Made by a program: the position numbers and the translations under genes. A stretch of 64,000 nucleotides of DNA, from NCBI GenBank assembly GCA_002292285.1, contig DBBP01000027.1, positions 171,300-235,299 of the forward strand. Direction: 5' to 3'. Positions 60,431-64,000 of the stretch are shown here, piece by piece (position 1 is the stretch's first letter; every line of letters begins with the position of its first letter). Below the pieces are notes generated by a model. The model was not told the DNA's origin, did not search any database, and was given only the letters and a program-made list of their open reading frames with translations. The stretch is from Proteobacteria bacterium UBA981. Its GTDB lineage: Bacteria > Pseudomonadota > Gammaproteobacteria > Ga0077536.

Positions 60431-61681
60431 ATGGCCCTTTTTATACTCGGACTCAGCCACAAAAGCGCACCATTGGAGCTGCGCGAGAAAGTCGCAGTCG
60501 ACGCGGAGCAGCTACCGCGCGCGCTCGATGAGCTGAATGGAGCAACTGGGGTCAGGGAATCGGTCATTCTGTCGACCTGCAACCGAACCGAGCTGTATTG
60601 CGACGTCGAAAGCGACGGTGCACGCCATCTGGAGACATGGCTGCAACAACACGGCGCTATTGCCCAAACTGAAATCGAGCCGCACCTGTATCGCCTCAGC
60701 GACGAGCTGGCAGTGCGCCACGCGCTACGTGTTGCCAGCGGCCTCGACTCGCTCATCCTCGGCGAGCCGCAAGTGCTGGGCCAAATGAAAGAGGCCTATC
60801 GTAGCGCGGTATCAGCCGGGACAGTTGGCAAGTTCCTCAACCGCCTGATGCAGTTCTCATTCTCGACCGCAAAGTTGATCCGGTCTGAAACAGAGATTGG
60901 CAGCACACCAGTGTCAGTTGCCTATGCCGCGGTTAAGCTGGCGCAACAAATCCATGGCGACCTGGAACCGCGATCGGCGCTGTTAATTGGTGCCGGGGAT
61001 ACGATTTCGTTGGTCGCGAGCCACCTCGCCGGCGCCAACATCGGCCGTCTGGTGATTGCCAATCGCTCGTACGACAATGCGGCGACGCTGGCATCTCGTC
61101 ATGGCGGCGAAGCCATCGAACTGACCGACATCGCGACCTATCTCCCGCAAGTCGATATTGTCGTGTCGTCGACCGCCAGTCGCCTGCCGATTGTGACCCG
61201 GGGAATCGTTGAACTGGCTTTACAGAAACGCAACAACGAGCCAATGTTCATTGTCGACCTCGCGGTCCCGCGCGATGTCGAAGCAGCGGTCGGCGAATTG
61301 GACGACGCTTATTTGTACAGCGTCGACGATCTGGAAAATGTCGTGGCAACGAATATGCAGCTCCGCCATGAGGCAGCGGCCCAGGCCGAGGAAATGGTTC
61401 ACCTGCAGGTCCAGGAGCACATGGACTGGATGCAGGTGCAATCGAGCAGCGCGACGATCGCGGCGTATCGTGCGCAGGGTGAGAGCACGCGCGACGAGAT
61501 TCTTGGGCGGGCGTTGAAGCGCATCGAAAAAGGCGACCGGCCGGAGGCGGTTCTTGAGTACCTTGCCCATACGCTCACCAACAAACTCATGCACCATCCG
61601 ACCACAAGCCTGCGCAGTGGCGCCGGCGATGAAGAGGTCCTGCGCGTGGCACGGGACCTGCTAGGATTGCGCAGCAAATAA
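60431..61681 (+). CDS. hemA: Glutamyl-tRNA reductase
   Basis: The 416-residue protein has the LGLSHKSAPLELREK start, the catalytic Cys in ILSTCNRTELYC, GEPQVLGQMK, the NADPH-binding LLIGAGDT, and a C-terminal dimerisation helix. It makes glutamate-1-semialdehyde, the first step of the C5 heme pathway. It is divergent from the TPR gene and followed 8 bp later by prfA, a conserved order. Confidence 0.95.
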   Translation: MALFILGLSHKSAPLELREKVAVDAEQLPRALDELNGATGVRESVILSTCNRTELYCDVESDGARHLETWLQQHGAIAQTEIEPHLYRLSDELAVRHALRVASGLDSLILGEPQVLGQMKEAYRSAVSAGTVGKFLNRLMQFSFSTAKLIRSETEIGSTPVSVAYAAVKLAQQIHGDLEPRSALLIGAGDTISLVASHLAGANIGRLVIANRSYDNAATLASRHGGEAIELTDIATYLPQVDIVVSSTASRLPIVTRGIVELALQKRNNEPMFIVDLAVPRDVEAAVGELDDAYLYSVDDLENVVATNMQLRHEAAAQAEEMVHLQVQEHMDWMQVQSSSATIAAYRAQGESTRDEILGRALKRIEKGDRPEAVLEYLAHTLTNKLMHHPTTSLRSGAGDEEVLRVARDLLGLRSK

Positions 61682-61689
61682 TCTAAGCC

Positions 61690-62775
61690 ATGAAAGAATC
61701 ACTCCTGCAAAAACTCCAGAACCTCGCCGAGCGGCGCGAAGAGCTCGACGGCATGCTCGGCGCGCCAGAGATTATTTCCGACCAAACTCGTTTCCGCGGC
61801 CTGGCCAGAGAACATGCCGAGATATCACCACTGGTCGAATCCTTCTCCCGTTACAAAGAAACGCTGGCAGTTATTAGCGGCGCGCAAGAACTCATGCGCG
61901 AAGACGATGCGGAGATGCGAGCCCTGGCCGAGGATGAATTGAATACCGCGAGCGACTTGCGGGATAGCCAGGAGCTGGAACTTCAGACGCTACTGATTCC
62001 GCGCGATCCCGATGATGATGCCAACGTGTTCCTCGAGATCAGGGCCGGGACCGGCGGTGATGAGGCCGGATTGTTTGCCGGCAATCTGCTGCGCATGTAC
62101 CTGCGTTATGCCGAATCGCGAGGCTGGAAGACCGAGGTCATCACTGCACACGAAGCCGAAGTCGGCGGTTACAAAGAGGCTATCGTACGCATCACCGGCC
62201 AGGGCGTGTATGCACGCCTGAAATTTGAATCGGGCGCGCATCGTGTACAACGCGTCCCGGAAACTGAATCACAGGGACGCATTCACACCTCCGCATGCAC
62301 GGTTGCGGTGCTGCCCGAGCTCGAAGAAGTTGAGGCTATCGCCATCAATGCGAGTGATTTAAGAGTTGATACCTACCGCGCTTCGGGTGCTGGCGGCCAA
62401 CACGTCAACAAAACTGACTCGGCTATTCGGATTACCCATTTGCCGACCGGCGTGGTGGTCGAGTGTCAGGACGAACGTTCGCAACACAAGAATCGAGCTC
62501 GTGCCATGAGCCTGCTGCAAGCGCGCCTGTTACGTGCCGAACGCGACCGGGTTAATTCCGAGCAGGCCGACGCGCGACGTAATCTGGTTGGCAGTGGCGA
62601 CCGCTCGGAACGCATTCGAACTTACAATTATCCGCAAGGCCGGGTGACCGATCACCGTATCAACCTCACCTTATACAAACTCGACGAAGTGATGCAGGGC
62701 AGTGTCGATCTGGTCATCGAGCCGCTGGTTACCGAACACCAGGCAGATTTGATGGCGCAGCTTGCCGATAACTGA
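61690..62775 (+). CDS. prfA: Peptide chain release factor 1
   Basis: The 361-residue protein has the codon-recognition PxT motif (PET in RVPETESQGRIHTSACTV), the GGQ motif in SGAGGQHVNKTDSAI, and the usual helical N-terminal domain. It ends translation at UAA and UAG. It overlaps the start of prmC, whose product methylates the GGQ glutamine. Confidence 0.96.
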   Translation: MKESLLQKLQNLAERREELDGMLGAPEIISDQTRFRGLAREHAEISPLVESFSRYKETLAVISGAQELMREDDAEMRALAEDELNTASDLRDSQELELQTLLIPRDPDDDANVFLEIRAGTGGDEAGLFAGNLLRMYLRYAESRGWKTEVITAHEAEVGGYKEAIVRITGQGVYARLKFESGAHRVQRVPETESQGRIHTSACTVAVLPELEEVEAIAINASDLRVDTYRASGAGGQHVNKTDSAIRITHLPTGVVVECQDERSQHKNRARAMSLLQARLLRAERDRVNSEQADARRNLVGSGDRSERIRTYNYPQGRVTDHRINLTLYKLDEVMQGSVDLVIEPLVTEHQADLMAQLADN

Positions 62776-63628
62776 GTTGGCTGACGCTCGGGCTAGCGTC
62801 GGCACGTTGCTGAGTAGCGCGACGCACAAACTCGGCAACGCCCCCGGCGCGCGTCAGGATGTAGAAACATTGCTCGCCCATGTGCTCGAGGTGCGCCGTA
62901 CAGCACTTTATCTGGCTCCTGAACGACCGCTCGACGAGAACACCAGCGCGACTTTCGAACAGTTGCTCGATGCCTATATTGATGGGGTGCCAATCGCCTA
63001 TCTGACCGGCTGGGCAGATTTCTGGTCACTGCGGCTAGAGATTACATCCGCCGTGCTCGTGCCGCGCCCTGACACCGAAATTCTGGTCGCCAGTGCCCTC
63101 GATCTGATCCCGTCCCAAACTGACACCACGGTGATTGATCTTGGCACCGGCAGCGGCGCCGTCGCCGCTGCACTCGCGCAGGAGCGACCGCAGGCATTCG
63201 TACTCGCCAGCGACCGGAGCGCGGCAGCGTGTGCGCTCGCGCAAAGAAATTTCAAACGCCTCGAGTTACCCAACGCCAACGCCATCAGGGCCGATTGGAT
63301 GCGCGCGATTGCGGTCGGATGTGGGGAATTGATCACAGCTAATCCGCCGTATATCGGCCTTGACGAGCGCCCATCTCTCGATAGCGGGCTTCGCCATGAG
63401 CCTCAGGACGCGTTATTTTCCGGTCGCGATGGACTACAGGATTTGCGCATCATTATTAGTGCGGCCGCCAGTCGTCTGCGCAAGGACGGGTGGCTACTGG
63501 TTGAGCATGGTTACGAGCAGGGGCGCGCAGTCAGGGAACTGTTTAGGTGCCACGGGTATGCGCGTATCGAAACATTGCGCGATCTAAACCAGCACGAACG
63601 GGTAACGCGTGGCTGCTGGCCCAAATGA
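62762..63628 (+). CDS. prmC: Release factor glutamine methyltransferase
   Basis: The protein of up to 288 residues has an N-terminal helical domain, the SAM-binding loop VIDLGTGSGAVAAALA and the catalytic motif NPPYIG. It methylates the GGQ glutamine of RF1 and RF2. The start is unclear: the TTG at 62762 overlaps prfA, and the TTG at 62777 just after its stop is equally possible; there is no nearby ATG. The C-terminus is complete. Confidence 0.93.
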   Translation: MPITELADARASVGTLLSSATHKLGNAPGARQDVETLLAHVLEVRRTALYLAPERPLDENTSATFEQLLDAYIDGVPIAYLTGWADFWSLRLEITSAVLVPRPDTEILVASALDLIPSQTDTTVIDLGTGSGAVAAALAQERPQAFVLASDRSAAACALAQRNFKRLELPNANAIRADWMRAIAVGCGELITANPPYIGLDERPSLDSGLRHEPQDALFSGRDGLQDLRIIISAAASRLRKDGWLLVEHGYEQGRAVRELFRCHGYARIETLRDLNQHERVTRGCWPK

Positions 63629-63837
63629 CTTAGTGAATCTCTGCAAAAGCTGCTGCGCCGTACGGCGTTCTGCAATACTCATTTACCATCGATCAACTGC
63701 TCGATTGATTCGCCACCACACACCCTACTTTGCGGCGTGCGCGCTCAATTTTGCGGGACGTGCGTAAATTAGCGCGCACATCGCGGCAAGACCCGAGTAC
63801 GATCTGTGCCGGGCGATCCGCTGAATCGGTAATAGCT

Positions 63838-64000
63838 ATGGACGATCAACTACTACTGCGCTACAGCCGGCAAATTCTCATGCCGGAAATCGATATCGAT
63901 GGCCAAAACCGCTTGCGTGAGGCGCGCGTGTTGCTCATTGGGCTCGGTGGCCTCGGCTCACCAATCGCGATGTATCTGGCTGCGGCAGGGGTCGGGAAGC
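63838..64000 (+). CDS. moeB: MoeB/ThiF-family adenylyltransferase, 5' part
   Basis: From the ATG at 63838 the frame runs to the window edge and encodes 54 residues: LLRYSRQILMPEIDIDGQNR followed by the ATP-binding turn LLIGLGGLGSPIAMYLAAAG. This is the start of MoeB/ThiF E1-like enzymes that adenylate MoaD or ThiS. MoeB is favoured because moeB commonly follows prmC. The rest lies outside the window. Confidence 0.85.
   Translation, partial: MDDQLLLRYSRQILMPEIDIDGQNRLREARVLLIGLGGLGSPIAMYLAAAGVGK

Noticed and set aside
1..64000. CRISPR array, prophage or integrase-bearing island
   Set aside because: No regularly spaced direct repeats and no integrase, transposase or phage structural genes were seen.

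Overview
The window is a chromosomal segment of a gammaproteobacterium. The evidence is gene order and family content: crp with a divergent osmC-like gene (as yhfA/crp), zapA with 6S RNA next to ygfB-pepP-ubiH-ubiI, lolB-ispE-tRNA-Gln-prs-rplY-pth-ychF, and hemA-prfA-prmC. Base composition looks moderately GC-rich and even. I see no integrase, transposase, phage or CRISPR material. The genus cannot be named from the sequence alone.

Layout. 1-2.2 kb: the 5' part of an elongator tRNA-Met, a hotdog thioesterase, crp and an OsmC protein. 2.3-8.8 kb: an ABC ATPase, a prepilin with a clear sigma-54 promoter, a class III adenylate cyclase whose N-terminal part is broken, an ABC-2 permease with a small membrane-anchored partner, and a membrane histidine kinase. 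8.9-22.7 kb: one long leftward MSHA-type type IV pilus operon (regulator, mshM, L, N, E, G, I, J, K, prepilins). 22.7-29.8 kb: metF, then tkt-gap-pgk-pyk on the other strand. 30-36 kb: a cold-shock/DUF1294 protein, purC, and ubiI-ubiH-pepP-ygfB. 36.1-41.2 kb: a TIGR02449-type coiled-coil gene, zapA, 6S RNA, a stand-alone FecR-domain protein, a repeat-rich gap and ppc. 41.5-47.5 kb: a sulfur island. 47.6-52.9 kb: a flavin oxygenase-like gene and a short carbohydrate cluster. 53-64 kb: housekeeping genes, ending inside a moeB-like gene.

How the parts fit. The prepilin at 3147-3851 has a textbook -24/-12 promoter with a long inverted repeat upstream. A sigma-54 response regulator heads the pilus operon, and an orphan histidine kinase lies beyond its other end. 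This suggests a PilS/PilR-like circuit. The pilus ATPase carries an MshEN-type c-di-GMP motif. The operon has several lesions: mshL is frameshifted and lacks the secretin channel, mshN is frameshifted at a run of seven G, and a prepilin-like gene is frameshifted. The apparatus is therefore decaying, switchable or affected by assembly errors; the missing secretin segment cannot be explained by a single-base error.

The best candidate for a coherent and possibly undescribed control system is the sulfur island. A cysteine-rich sigma-54 activator sits between two oppositely oriented operons: a Blh-type persulfide dioxygenase plus a DUF442 protein, and two YeeE/YedE half-transporters followed by a SulP carrier. 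Each operon has a sigma-54 promoter, and each promoter has a GTTTCA-N2-TGAAAC palindrome at almost the same distance (about 83 bp from palindrome centre to the -12 GC).
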